DNA of 64,000 bases, taken from NCBI GenBank assembly GCA_015231515.1, contig JADGBM010000003.1:1-64000 (forward strand). The letters are read 5' to 3'. Of this stretch, positions 36,275 to 46,234 are shown one piece after another. Numbering within the stretch: position 1 is the stretch's first letter; the number at the start of each line of letters is the position of its first letter. The translations under genes and the position numbers were made by a program. Under the pieces are notes generated by a model. That model searched no databases, was not told where the DNA came from, and saw nothing but the letters and a program-made list of their open reading frames with translations. This stretch comes from Desulfobulbaceae bacterium. Its GTDB lineage: Bacteria > Desulfobacterota > Desulfobulbia > Desulfobulbales > VMSU01.

Positions 36275-37678
36275 ATGGATACTCCACAAAAAAAACCCGT
36301 ATCAACAAAACTCTGGGGCGGTCGGTTTTCTGAGAAAACAGCGGCCTCAGTTGAGGCCTTTACGGCCTCGATACATTTCGATTGCCGCCTCTACAAGCAA
36401 GATATTCTTGGAAGCCAGGCCCATGCTCGCATGCTGGCCAAACAAAAACTTATTACAGATGGGGAGTGCGCCGAGATCCAACAGGGCCTCTCTGAAATTT
36501 TAGCTGAAATTGAAAGTGGTGAGTTTATCTTTAAGCCGGAGCTTGAAGATGTTCACATGAATATCGAAAAAGCCCTTGTCGATAAGATTGGCGCAGCGGG
36601 AGAACGACTGCACACCGCCAGAAGCCGAAATGACCAGGTGGCACTTGATATCCGCTTATATCTCCGTGACGTGTCAAAACAAATTATCGAACTGCTGACC
36701 GACGTTCAAAAGGCCTTTGTAAAATTAGCGCAAAAATATCAGTCAACTATCATGCCCGGTTACACGCATCTGCAAAGGGCTCAGCCTGTGCTTGTCGCAC
36801 ACCACATGCTGGCCTATAGTACGATGTTCGGGCGCGACAAAGATCGTCTTAACGATGGCCTGAAACGGATAAACATCATGCCCCTTGGCTCTGCAGCTCT
36901 TGCAGGAACAGGGCTGCCTATTAACCGCGAATTTGTTGCCAAGGAGCTCGGTTTTGATTCTGTCTCGAAAAATAGCATGGACAGCGTAGCAGATCGTGAT
37001 TTTGCCCTAGAGTTTGTCTCTACCTGCACCATAATCCAACTCCACTTGAGTAGACTTTCTGAGGAACTGGTTCTCTGGGCGACGGAGGAGTTTTCTTTCA
37101 TCAAACTAGCCGATAGTTTCTGTACGGGCAGCAGCATTATGCCTCAGAAAAAGAACCCTGACATTCCGGAACTGATTCGCGGCAAATCCGGCCGAGTGAC
37201 CGGTAACCTTATGGCCTTAATCACAATAGTGAAAGGTCTGCCCATGACCTACAACCGTGACCTTCAAGAGGATAAGGAGCCGGTTTTTGACACAGTTGAT
37301 ACCGTTTCGCAAAGCCTGGCCATAATGGCAGAACTTCTTGAAAATATGCAATTCAACGAAGAACGGCTCAAATCCGCAACAGTTGGTGGGTATATGACGG
37401 CCACTGATCTGGCCGATTATCTGGTCAAAAAAAATATTCCTTTCCGGAGGGCTCATTCAATTGTCGGTCAGACTGTGGCTTATGGCATTAAAATGGGAAA
37501 AGAACTTATAGAGATGAGCTTGGCCGAGCTTAAACAATTTGATAACTGCATAGAAAATGACGTTTTTGATGTACTTTCGGTCAAAGGCTCTGTTGATAGC
37601 CGGCTTTCGCAAGGCGGAACATCATCTGTACGGGTGGCAGAGGCAATAGAGCAGGCCAGAGAGGAGTTGGGCATATGA
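36275..37678 (+). CDS. argH: Argininosuccinate lyase
   Basis: ArgH releases arginine and fumarate. The protein (467 residues) shows LWGGRFSEKT, HTARSRNDQVALD, the TGSSIMPQKKNPD signature of the fumarase/aspartase superfamily, and a C-terminal region with GGTSSVRV. ATG 36275 has AAAGG six bases upstream; a TTG at 36260 is the alternative. Its stop overlaps the start of the lipoprotein gene by four bases, linking the arginine and lysine blocks. Confidence 0.97.
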   Translation: MDTPQKKPVSTKLWGGRFSEKTAASVEAFTASIHFDCRLYKQDILGSQAHARMLAKQKLITDGECAEIQQGLSEILAEIESGEFIFKPELEDVHMNIEKALVDKIGAAGERLHTARSRNDQVALDIRLYLRDVSKQIIELLTDVQKAFVKLAQKYQSTIMPGYTHLQRAQPVLVAHHMLAYSTMFGRDKDRLNDGLKRINIMPLGSAALAGTGLPINREFVAKELGFDSVSKNSMDSVADRDFALEFVSTCTIIQLHLSRLSEELVLWATEEFSFIKLADSFCTGSSIMPQKKNPDIPELIRGKSGRVTGNLMALITIVKGLPMTYNRDLQEDKEPVFDTVDTVSQSLAIMAELLENMQFNEERLKSATVGGYMTATDLADYLVKKNIPFRRAHSIVGQTVAYGIKMGKELIEMSLAELKQFDNCIENDVFDVLSVKGSVDSRLSQGGTSSVRVAEAIEQAREELGI

Positions 37679-38727
37679 TTTGCGGCCTGCGCACCATTTT
37701 TGTACTTATTTTTATTTTTGGACTGAGCACTACCAGCTGTGGACGAAAAACGCTGCCCATCCCGCCCGAAGATGCCCTGCCCCAGGCGATAACCGATCTT
37801 AGTTTCCAACAGGATGAAAACAAAATTATCCTTAATTGGACGGCGCCGGAATACACAACAGCAGGCTCCAAACTCCCGAATATTGACTCCTTTGAAATCC
37901 TCAGGGCCGGAATTCCTGAAAAAGATTTCTGCGCCGGTTGCCCCGTTTCATTTACATCATCATTTGAAATAAGCGCTGAAATCGCTATTACAGACCCTAA
38001 AAGTCGGGCTGCGCAGTACACTGAAATGATTTTAAGGCCTGGGCACCGCTTTTTCTACAAAGTGCGCAGCAAGGCAGGCTGGCGACTAATAAGCGAGGAT
38101 TCCAATATCGTCTCTTTTTCATGGAACTCCCCAGCCAAAGCTCCAGAAAGCCCTACCGCCATATCCGGCGACATGGAGGTCATGCTGTCATGGCTGCCGG
38201 TAACAACACTTATTGACGGTCAACAGATTGATAACCCGCTCTACCAAGTCTTCCGAAGCAGATTAAAACAGAATTTTGAACCGATAGGCCAGCCTGTCGC
38301 TGTGCCGGCCTTCGTTGATTCAGGTCTAGTCAACGGCCAGCAATATTTTTACAAAATCAGCGCGATCCAACTACACGAAAAAAACAAAATTACCGGCCTG
38401 GCAAGCCATGTGGTTTCATCCACTCCTAAGGACATGACAGCACCTGCACCGCCCCGAAATATCACGGTTGTCCAGTTGGCCGACGGAGTCAAAATTTTAT
38501 GGGATAAGGCCGCAGAGAAAGATATAGCCGGATACAGGGTCTACAGGCGAGCTGCCACCGAAACAACCATGCAGAGAATTGGTCAAGTCGATCAAGCCCA
38601 GTTTTCCTTTACTGACCAGCCTGCAACTGCAAAAGCTGGCCTGTACTATGCGGTTACGGCCTATGACCGAGCCACCCCAGCAAATGAAAGCCCCAAATCA
38701 AAGGAAATTTTCTATGAACCATTTTAG
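37675..38727 (+). CDS. FN3-domain lipoprotein with an LptM-like N-terminus
   Basis: This 350-residue outer-membrane or periplasmic lipoprotein has a lipobox TTSC with C22, immediately followed by GRKTLPIPPED. That C-G-x-K-x-x-L-x-x-P pattern is the mark of the small lipoprotein LptM (YifL), which stabilises LptD and is encoded just before lysA or dapF in many Proteobacteria. Here the same spot holds a long version with about three fibronectin type III domains (about 40-155, 160-260 and 265-350). Function is inferred from position only. It overlaps argH by four and lysA by fourteen bases. Confidence 0.8.
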   Translation: MICGLRTIFVLIFIFGLSTTSCGRKTLPIPPEDALPQAITDLSFQQDENKIILNWTAPEYTTAGSKLPNIDSFEILRAGIPEKDFCAGCPVSFTSSFEISAEIAITDPKSRAAQYTEMILRPGHRFFYKVRSKAGWRLISEDSNIVSFSWNSPAKAPESPTAISGDMEVMLSWLPVTTLIDGQQIDNPLYQVFRSRLKQNFEPIGQPVAVPAFVDSGLVNGQQYFYKISAIQLHEKNKITGLASHVVSSTPKDMTAPAPPRNITVVQLADGVKILWDKAAEKDIAGYRVYRRAATETTMQRIGQVDQAQFSFTDQPATAKAGLYYAVTAYDRATPANESPKSKEIFYEPF

Positions 38728-39973
38728 TTACCAAAACAGTGAACTGCACTGTGAAGAGGTGCCAATATCGACCATTGCCGAGCAGGTCGGAACCCCTTTT
38801 TACCTGTATAGCTACGCCACCCTCTGCAAACATTTCAAGGCTGTCGACAACGCCTTTGCCGATATTCCCCATGTGACCTGTTTTGCCACAAAAGCATGTT
38901 CCAACATTGCCATTTTAAACCTTTTTGGAACACTTGGCGGCGGCGCTGACATTGTCTCTGGAGGAGAGTTGTTTCGGGCCCTCAAGGCCGGGATAGATCC
39001 ACAAAAAATTGTCTACTCCGGAGTCGGCAAAACAAAAGATGAACTTCGTTATGCCCTAAAGTCAAACATCCTGATGTTCAATGTTGAGTCCGTCCAGGAG
39101 CTTGAAACACTGCAAGCGATCGCTGCCTCTGAAAATACCAAGGCACCAATTGCCCTGCGAATTAACCCTGATGTTGATCCTAAAACACATGCCTATATCT
39201 CGACAGGGCTGGCAAAGAACAAGTTTGGCATACCAATTGACGATGCAGAGGCTATCTACCTACAGGCTGACAAGATGAGCAATATTGCTGTTGTTGGCGT
39301 AAGCTGCCATATAGGCTCACAGCTTACCACCGTTGCTCCATTCATTGAGTCTCTTCAGAAAGTGGTGAATTTTGTAAAGCGGCTCCAGGACAAGAATGTG
39401 TCAATTAACTATTTAGATATGGGCGGCGGCTTAGGAATACAGTACAACGACGAACTGCCTCCCAGCCCGGCAGATTATGCCGGTGCCATTAAAGACGTTC
39501 TGACCCAGCTTAACGACTGTACCTTGATAATCGAACCCGGACGCGTTATAGTTGGCAATGCCGGGGTGCTCGTCACAAAAGTTCTCTATACAAAGCAAGG
39601 TAATAAAAATTTCATCATAGTTGATGCCGCAATGAACGATTTGACCAGGCCAAGCCTCTATGATGCTTACCATGCTATTCAGCCTGTTAAAAAAACTGAC
39701 GCGCATGAGGCTGTTGCTGATATTGTCGGGCCCATCTGCGAGACGGGTGACTTTTTAGCAAAAAACAGATCTCTGCCTATTTGCACTCAAGGTGATCTCC
39801 TGGCCGTAATGAGTTCAGGTGCCTATGGTTTCACCATGTCATCGAACTACAATTCCCGGCCCCGTGTGGCCGAAGTATTGGCCCATGGTACTGAGTTTCA
39901 TACAATTCGACAACGGGAAACCCTGGATACCCTTATCCAGGGTGAAACTATTCCAAAGTTTAAAACAACATGA
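38714..39973 (+). CDS. lysA: Diaminopimelate decarboxylase
   Basis: LysA converts meso-diaminopimelate to lysine. The protein (419 residues) is a fold III PLP enzyme, with the PLP lysine in CFATKACSNIAIL (about residue 60), then GGGADIVSGGELFRALKAG, SCHIGSQ, MGGGLGI, EPGRVIVGNAG and GPICETGDFLA. ATG 38714 has AAGGAA eight bases upstream and overlaps the previous gene. dapF starts inside its stop codon. Confidence 0.97.
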   Translation: MNHFSYQNSELHCEEVPISTIAEQVGTPFYLYSYATLCKHFKAVDNAFADIPHVTCFATKACSNIAILNLFGTLGGGADIVSGGELFRALKAGIDPQKIVYSGVGKTKDELRYALKSNILMFNVESVQELETLQAIAASENTKAPIALRINPDVDPKTHAYISTGLAKNKFGIPIDDAEAIYLQADKMSNIAVVGVSCHIGSQLTTVAPFIESLQKVVNFVKRLQDKNVSINYLDMGGGLGIQYNDELPPSPADYAGAIKDVLTQLNDCTLIIEPGRVIVGNAGVLVTKVLYTKQGNKNFIIVDAAMNDLTRPSLYDAYHAIQPVKKTDAHEAVADIVGPICETGDFLAKNRSLPICTQGDLLAVMSSGAYGFTMSSNYNSRPRVAEVLAHGTEFHTIRQRETLDTLIQGETIPKFKTT

Positions 39974-40818
39974 CACGTAACTCTCTTAACTTTCCCATCC
40001 CATTTACCAAAATGACCGGCACAGGCAATGACTTTATTATTGTCGATCATAGGCAACCATTTTTATCGACAGAAGACGCCTCTGCTCTTGCCAGGCTTGC
40101 TTGCAGGAGAAGATTCTCGGCTGGTGCTGATGGCTTAATCTTAATTGAAAACTCGGAGGCAGTAAATTTCAAATGGCAGTTTTTTAATGCAGACGGCAGC
40201 CAGGCAGAGATGTGCGGCAATGGTGCCCGATGCGCGGCCCGCTATGCCTATACAAAAAGCATCGCCCCTGCCAAGATGCGCTTTTCTACGACTGCCGGTA
40301 TTATAGAGGCTGAGATGGTGGGTGAAGGGGTAAAGATACAACTTACTCGACCAGAGAACCTTCAAATCAACCAGACCGTCATGGTACGAGATAACAAACT
40401 CGCCGTACATAGTGTTAACACCGGGGTGCCACACGCTGTTGTCTTTACTGACGATATTAGAGGTGCACCTGTTGTAGAGTGGGGTAGGGCGATTCGAAAT
40501 CACCAACTATTTGCGCCAGCAGGAACAAATGTTAATTTTGTTCAAGTAACCGGCCCCAACCGCTTAAACGTGCGGACCTACGAACGTGGCGTTGAAGATG
40601 AGACCATGGCCTGTGGTACGGGAGCTGTTGCCTCCGCAATAATTGCTTCCCTGTCAGCTCAGGTGACCTCACCAACTTCAGTCGTCACATCCGGGGGAGA
40701 AATTTTGATTATCCACTTTTCAAAAGATGGAGAAGATACAGTTACTGAGGTATTTCTTGAAGGTCCAGCACATTTTATTTATGAAGGCCAGATGTACAAA
40801 GAAGCGCTGCTTGGCTGA
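39970..40818 (+). CDS. dapF: Diaminopimelate epimerase
   Basis: DapF interconverts LL- and meso-diaminopimelate. The 282-residue protein has both catalytic cysteines, C82 in MCGNGARCAARYA and C215 in MACGTGAV. KMTGTGNDFIIVD near the N-terminus is also typical. It overlaps lysA by four bases (ATGA). Confidence 0.97.
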   Translation: MTRNSLNFPIPFTKMTGTGNDFIIVDHRQPFLSTEDASALARLACRRRFSAGADGLILIENSEAVNFKWQFFNADGSQAEMCGNGARCAARYAYTKSIAPAKMRFSTTAGIIEAEMVGEGVKIQLTRPENLQINQTVMVRDNKLAVHSVNTGVPHAVVFTDDIRGAPVVEWGRAIRNHQLFAPAGTNVNFVQVTGPNRLNVRTYERGVEDETMACGTGAVASAIIASLSAQVTSPTSVVTSGGEILIIHFSKDGEDTVTEVFLEGPAHFIYEGQMYKEALLG

Positions 40819-40896
40819 TTTTTTAAGCCAATAGTTGCAGTTTAACAATATGTGAAAAAACCACGACAACAGAACTTATATAGGTAGGAGATGAAA

Positions 40897-41778
40897 ATGA
40901 CTATTTTTAAAGGAGCATTTGTAGCAATTGTTACCCCTTTTATTGACGGAAGAATCGATGAGCAAGGGCTTAAAGACCTGATCGAGTTCCAAATAGAAAA
41001 TGGTACTCGTGGCATTGTCCCGTGCGGCACAACGGGCGAGTCAGCAACTCTAACCCATGATGAGCATCACAGGGTTGTTGAACTGACTATCAAGACTGTT
41101 AATGGCCGAGTGCCAGTGCTTGCCGGTACCGGTTCTAACAGCACGGCAGAAACCATCGAGCTCACCAAACATGCTAAAACGGCCGGTGCAGACGGCTCAC
41201 TGATGATAACACCCTATTACAATCGACCCTCTCCGGAAGGCCTCTACCAGCATTTCAAAAGCGCCGCCGAGGCCGTAGATATCCCAATCATCATGTACAA
41301 TGTCCCCTCCCGGACAGGGATTAATATGCTGCCTGCCACAGTAGCCCGCTGTGCAGAAATACGTAATATTGTCGGCATAAAAGAGGCAACTGCTGATCTC
41401 AACCAGATCAGTGAAGTTATCAGACTGTGCCCAGATGATTTTTCGGTTATGTCAGGTGACGACTTTACCTCTATGGCAACTGTGGCAATCGGGGGCACTG
41501 GCTTAATCTCTGTTACCTCTAATGTTGCACCACAAGAGATGGCGGCCTGTATTGATTTTGCACTTGAAGGGAAATTTGCAGAGGCAAGGAGATTGCACTA
41601 TAAGCTTTTCCCTCTTATGCAGGCCATGTTTTTTGAATCAAACCCCGCTCCAGCCAAACAGGCTCTGGAACTGATGGGTAAAATTAAATCAGGCACCCCG
41701 CGTCTGCCACTGGCATCGATGACACCATCGGGGCTTGATCGACTTAAAAAGGTTATGGCTGATTACGGTCTTATCTAA
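40897..41778 (+). CDS. dapA: 4-hydroxy-tetrahydrodipicolinate synthase
   Basis: DapA condenses pyruvate and aspartate semialdehyde. The protein (293 residues) shows GTTGESATL, YNVPSRTG with Y134, and the Schiff-base lysine K162 in VGIKEATADL. I chose ATG 40897 because GGAG lies six bases upstream; the ATG at 40891 touches that motif. Confidence 0.97.
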   Translation: MTIFKGAFVAIVTPFIDGRIDEQGLKDLIEFQIENGTRGIVPCGTTGESATLTHDEHHRVVELTIKTVNGRVPVLAGTGSNSTAETIELTKHAKTAGADGSLMITPYYNRPSPEGLYQHFKSAAEAVDIPIIMYNVPSRTGINMLPATVARCAEIRNIVGIKEATADLNQISEVIRLCPDDFSVMSGDDFTSMATVAIGGTGLISVTSNVAPQEMAACIDFALEGKFAEARRLHYKLFPLMQAMFFESNPAPAKQALELMGKIKSGTPRLPLASMTPSGLDRLKKVMADYGLI

Positions 41779-41844
41779 TACTTTTAGTGTCTCGCTTTTG
41801 TGAGTTAGCTTTTGTTCAAAAGGAACAAACCAAGGAGTTATGAA

Positions 41845-42654
<810 letters not shown>

Positions 42655-42662
42655 AGCCTTTC

Positions 42663-43148
42663 ATGGCATTAGTTTTTATCGGCCTCGGTTCTAATCTTGG
42701 TAATGGACGGATTAACCTGACTGAAGCCTGGAAATATCTTGGCCGACACCCGAAAATAACGCCACTAACACTGTCGAGTCCATACCTTTCGGAGCCAGTT
42801 GGTATCGTGACCACACACTGGTTCACAAATGCTGTTGGCGCTCTTGAAACCAGGCTGAACCCAGAAGAGTTACTCGTGGAACTGCTGAAAATCGAAAAAG
42901 AGATGGGCCGGAACCGGCTTTCGGGGCAAGATAGAGCCATTGATCTCGATATTTTATATTATGACGATCTACTGTTATGCAGTTCTACTCTTGAAATCCC
43001 TCATCCGGAGCTCCATAAAAGATTGTTTGTTCTTGCGCCTTTAGAAGAGTTATCACCAGACCACATACACCCGGCCTCACTTCTGTCCTCCCGTTCAATG
43101 AGGCAAACGCTAAAGGCTGATTATAAAGTAATAAAAACCACCTGGTAA
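42663..43148 (+). CDS. folK: Hydroxymethyl-dihydropteridine pyrophosphokinase
   Basis: FolK transfers pyrophosphate to 6-hydroxymethyl-dihydropterin in folate synthesis. The 161-residue protein has FIGLGSNLGNG, the LLKIEKEMGR segment and the metal-binding RAIDLDILYYDD. IPHPELHKRLFVLAPLEEL is also typical. It is probably co-transcribed with dapB. Confidence 0.95.
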   Translation: MALVFIGLGSNLGNGRINLTEAWKYLGRHPKITPLTLSSPYLSEPVGIVTTHWFTNAVGALETRLNPEELLVELLKIEKEMGRNRLSGQDRAIDLDILYYDDLLLCSSTLEIPHPELHKRLFVLAPLEELSPDHIHPASLLSSRSMRQTLKADYKVIKTTW

Positions 43149-43153
43149 AATAA

Positions 43154-43408
43154 GTGTCCCCCATCAAAATTATACTCCTTGCCGTTCTTTTTTACTTTCT
43201 GTTCAAATTAGTAACAGCAGGCAAGAACAAGCCTTCCGTTAATCACCACGATCGGGATGCCAAAACGCCACCGGATGACATTTTAGTCGAAGACCCTTTC
43301 TGCCACACCTACATCCCGCAAAAAGAGGCGGAAAAGCTAATTTTAAAAGGTAAACCATATTATTTTTGCAGCAAAAAATGTCTGAAATCATTTCAAGAAA
43401 ATAAATAA
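43154..43408 (+). CDS. Small membrane-anchored YHS-like metal-site protein
   Basis: The protein (84 residues, GTG start) has one N-terminal membrane helix (about 4-20), a charged linker and a C-terminal cysteine domain. The visible pattern is EDPFCHTYIPQKEA, then KPYYFCSKKCLKSFQ. This resembles the PP0621-type proteins and the TRASH/YHS fold, where the cysteines bind a metal. The function is not known. It sits 5 bp after folK and 12 bp before the aldolase gene. Confidence 0.65.
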   Translation: MSPIKIILLAVLFYFLFKLVTAGKNKPSVNHHDRDAKTPPDDILVEDPFCHTYIPQKEAEKLILKGKPYYFCSKKCLKSFQENK

Positions 43409-43420
43409 AGGAGCTAGACA

Positions 43421-44065
43421 ATGAAATTTTTTATTGATACCGCCAACACCGATGAAATCCGCGAAGCTGTGTCTTTTGGCATGGTGGACGGCGTTACAAC
43501 CAACCCATCTCTCATTGCTAAAGAGGGCCGGCAGTTTGAAGAGGTTATCAAGGAGATCAGCGAAATTGTTGACGGCCCGATCAGCGCCGAAGTAATCAGC
43601 CTTGAGGCCAAGGGTATGGTGGAAGAGGGCAGAAAACTTGCAACCATCAGCGACAACATTGTCATCAAAGTTCCGATGACCGTAGAAGGCTTAAAGGCCA
43701 CTAAAATATTTACCGCCGAAGGAATAAAGACCAATGTAACTCTGATCTTTTCTGCTACCCAGGCCTTATTGGCCGCCAAAGCTGGAGCGACCTACGCCAG
43801 CCCCTTTGTAGGCCGTTTGGATGACATCTCGCTGCCCGGCATGGATCTCATCAGTGATATCATGACAATCTACGATAATTACGGCTATATGACCGAAGTC
43901 ATCGTTGCCAGTGTGCGAAGTGCCACTCACGTTCTTGACTCCGCCCTGATCGGAGCCCATATTGCCACAATTCCTTTTAAGGTAATCGCGCAACTTGCTA
44001 AACATCCTCTCACCGATAAAGGAATTGAAAGCTTTTTATCAGACTGGGAAAAGAGAAAAAAATAA
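43421..44065 (+). CDS. fsa: Fructose-6-phosphate aldolase / short transaldolase
   Basis: The 214-residue protein is the short, decameric transaldolase type. It starts [16 protein letters not shown], contains the Schiff-base lysine K83 in NIVIKVPMT, and [14 protein letters not shown]. From sequence alone, aldolase (Fsa) and transaldolase activities cannot be separated. GGAG lies upstream. It is the last gene of the lys-dap-folK run, ended by a terminator. Confidence 0.9.
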   Translation: MKFFIDTANTDEIREAVSFGMVDGVTTNPSLIAKEGRQFEEVIKEISEIVDGPISAEVISLEAKGMVEEGRKLATISDNIVIKVPMTVEGLKATKIFTAEGIKTNVTLIFSATQALLAAKAGATYASPFVGRLDDISLPGMDLISDIMTIYDNYGYMTEVIVASVRSATHVLDSALIGAHIATIPFKVIAQLAKHPLTDKGIESFLSDWEKRKK

Positions 44066-44110
44066 ACACCCACACACAGCTCGTCATTATGGGCTTAATG
44101 AAATAAGAAA

Positions 44111-44145
44111 GGCTGGGCAACCTGTGAGGTTGCTCAGCCTTTTTT
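44111..44145 (+). terminator. Intrinsic terminator after fsa
   Basis: A 12-bp stem (44111-44122 with 44128-44139, one G-U pair) is followed by TTTTTT. It ends the long plus-strand run. Confidence 0.9.
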
Positions 44146-44181
44146 ATTGGCGAAATCATCAGGAGTAGTGTGAGCCGCACA

Positions 44182-44679
44182 CTACGCTTTCTCTTTCTTT
44201 GCCTGCTCCTGAGCTTGTTTTTGCTGGTTCTGGTAAAGACCTAAAAAGTTCACAGGCTCCATCAGGAATGGAATGAAACCGCCATCAACAGAAATCTGGC
44301 TGATAATTTGACGGGTGTACGGGAAGAGCATCGTTGGGGCGTCAACGGCCATAACTGCATTCATATGCTCAGCTGGAATATTTTTGATCAAGAAAACACC
44401 ACAGTGCTCAATCTCTGTAATAAACAGTGTTTTACCTTCAGTTCCCTGAGTAATATTGGCGGTAATTTTAATGGAGACTTCATAGAGATCGTCACCAGGC
44501 AACTCTTTATTTTTTAAGCCAAGATTTACCTCAACTTTAGGCTCCCCTTGTTTGGCAGTAAAAACATCTGGGGCATTAGGATTTTCAAAGGATAAATCCT
44601 TGATATACATCTTTTGAAGCCGAAAAATTGGGTGTTCTTGAGGTTTTTGTGCCGCTTTGTCGGTATTTTGATCACTCAT
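44182..44679 (-). CDS. secB: Protein-export chaperone SecB
   Basis: SecB keeps preproteins unfolded and hands them to SecA. The 165-residue protein has FRLQKMYIKDLSFENPNAP, KITANITQG, CGVFLIKNIP and the conserved LFPYTRQIISQISVDGGF. The C-terminal tail is Gln/Lys-rich and lacks the zinc-binding SecA-contacting tail motif seen in E. coli SecA, as expected for SecB itself. It stands alone, convergent with fsa. Confidence 0.95.
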   Translation of the reverse strand: MSDQNTDKAAQKPQEHPIFRLQKMYIKDLSFENPNAPDVFTAKQGEPKVEVNLGLKNKELPGDDLYEVSIKITANITQGTEGKTLFITEIEHCGVFLIKNIPAEHMNAVMAVDAPTMLFPYTRQIISQISVDGGFIPFLMEPVNFLGLYQNQQKQAQEQAKKEKA

Positions 44680-44892
44680 AGGAAGGTTCCTTTTTTAAGT
44701 TCTGGGTTCTTAGTTTAAAATGGTTTTATCTTCAACATGATACAACCTATACCACAATTATCAGTTAATTGCAGTAAGTCGAATATTTATCGACTCCACA
44801 CTCTTTTGCTAGCATTTATAATGGAAACAGACAAAAGAAGAAAGAATAAATTAAAGCGCTACGGGTGTAAGACTTGAAAAGGCAGAAGAAAG

Positions 44893-44928
44893 GACACTGC
44901 CACAGAACCACCTCGATCTGTGGCAGTG
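44893..44928 (-). terminator. Hairpin downstream of the NosL-domain gene
   Basis: CACTGCCACAGA (44895-44906) pairs perfectly with 44917-44928. On the minus strand it is followed by TCCTTTCTTCT, a weak T tract, 16 bp past the stop. Confidence 0.55.
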
Positions 44929-44943
44929 CTTTGGAGATCGAAA

Positions 44944-45888
44944 CTACTTCACAACTATTGCTTCCGGAGTAAGTGCTGACCAGCGAACTATACGCCCGCC
45001 CTGTTTGGCAATCAACGCTTCGGCATCAGCTTTTTTTCGAAACGGTAGGGCTTCAGGCCCCATTGGCCCCATCACCGAAGAGCCAACAACATAATAGAGG
45101 CCTTTGACAAACTCATAATCACCGTCAGGATAGACTGTTACCCAGGAGGCTTGCGGCTTCACGCTGTCCTTATGCTCATCCACATAGTTAACCAGACACT
45201 TGGACGAACAAAAATGCAGGTTTTCACCATCTGTTGTCGTTAACTGAGAGCGGTGTGCTGGAAAGCTGGCAGGAGGCATACCGCAAAGTGAGCAGGATGT
45301 TGCCGCAACTGGCTCACTGATTTTTCCCTTACCCATGCGATTTGACTGAATTTGGGCCCGCATTTTATCAACTTCCATTGTGGCATTTTTAAGTGTTGCC
45401 TCAAACCCCTGTATTTCACCGCCATATTGACCCACAAATTTTTCGGCGCTCTCTTTATCAGCAAAGGCAATCTTTGACTTCATCGTCATTGTACCCTTTG
45501 CCGAAGAACCGACAACGTAAACAGCCTCATGAGCGGAGACCATTTTTTCCGGCTCGGTATACACGGCAACTTTTACATTTTCAGGTTTTTCACCAGCCTT
45601 AGCAGAAAGATCGGCAAGGCATCGAATTGAACATGTTTCAAACTCCCCTTCGTGGTTACTGAAACTATGCCTGGTTCGAGCCCACATGTTAATCATCATC
45701 CCGCAATTGGGGCACTCCATTGTTTTAGTGTACATCTTAGGGTTTTTCATTGGATGCATGATGTCTGGAACCTTGACATCGAGCGCATATAGGCTGCTAG
45801 CACTTAACAGCAGTGTAACAATTAAAACTCCGACCCGTTTCAGAGGATCTCTTTTAGCCGATGGTCTCGGACAAAGCGTATTCAGCAT
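44944..45888 (-). CDS. Protein with two NosL-type copper-binding domains
   Basis: NosL is a copper lipoprotein for nitrous oxide reductase maturation. This 314-residue protein has an N-terminal hydrophobic signal (about 18-36) and two tandem NosL-like units. The first (about 58-150) has CPNCGMMI and then FETCSIRCL. The second (about 195-310) has CSLCGMPP and FCSSKCLVNYV. Both halves end in YVVGSS and a segment rich in aromatic residues. No nosZ or other nos gene is in the window, so the partner is unknown. It may be a periplasmic copper chaperone for another enzyme. Confidence 0.8.
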   Translation of the reverse strand: MLNTLCPRPSAKRDPLKRVGVLIVTLLLSASSLYALDVKVPDIMHPMKNPKMYTKTMECPNCGMMINMWARTRHSFSNHEGEFETCSIRCLADLSAKAGEKPENVKVAVYTEPEKMVSAHEAVYVVGSSAKGTMTMKSKIAFADKESAEKFVGQYGGEIQGFEATLKNATMEVDKMRAQIQSNRMGKGKISEPVAATSCSLCGMPPASFPAHRSQLTTTDGENLHFCSSKCLVNYVDEHKDSVKPQASWVTVYPDGDYEFVKGLYYVVGSSVMGPMGPEALPFRKKADAEALIAKQGGRIVRWSALTPEAIVVK

Positions 45889-46234
45889 ATCATTCTCCCA
45901 TTTAGTAAATTTATACCCTCATTGCAAAGCAGGGCTAAGTAGACGAATCTAGAAAATAATTTGGCTTTTTGCGATGTGGCAAATTGTCGCACCACTATTA
46001 TGAGAAATAATCAGGGGGTTGGTAACCAATTCAAACGTTACAAACTATATAATTTTCAACTTCAGCAATCAAGACACGCACTACTGTATAGGTGGCGAAA
46101 CATAAAGGGGATTTTTGTCGCGATTATGCGACGCCTGAGCATGGGAGTTTGTCTGTAGAACTTTTGTTTGTTGACAAACCACATGTCGCTTAGAAGAGAC
46201 AAAAACAGAACCCCGTACATACGTTGCCTGTAGT
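45889..46234. other. Intergenic region between glrR and the NosL-domain gene
   Basis: No gene is seen. There are short dyads, for example GTCGC-N6-GCGAC near 46115 and TTGGTAACCAA near 46018. I found no good sigma-54 site, although the adjacent regulator is a sigma-54 activator. An unannotated small RNA cannot be excluded. Confidence 0.5.

Noticed and set aside
45960..46000. TGGCAAATTGTCGCA near 45980 as a sigma-54 promoter
   Set aside because: The GG and GC elements are separated by nine bases instead of ten, which is not tolerated by sigma-54.
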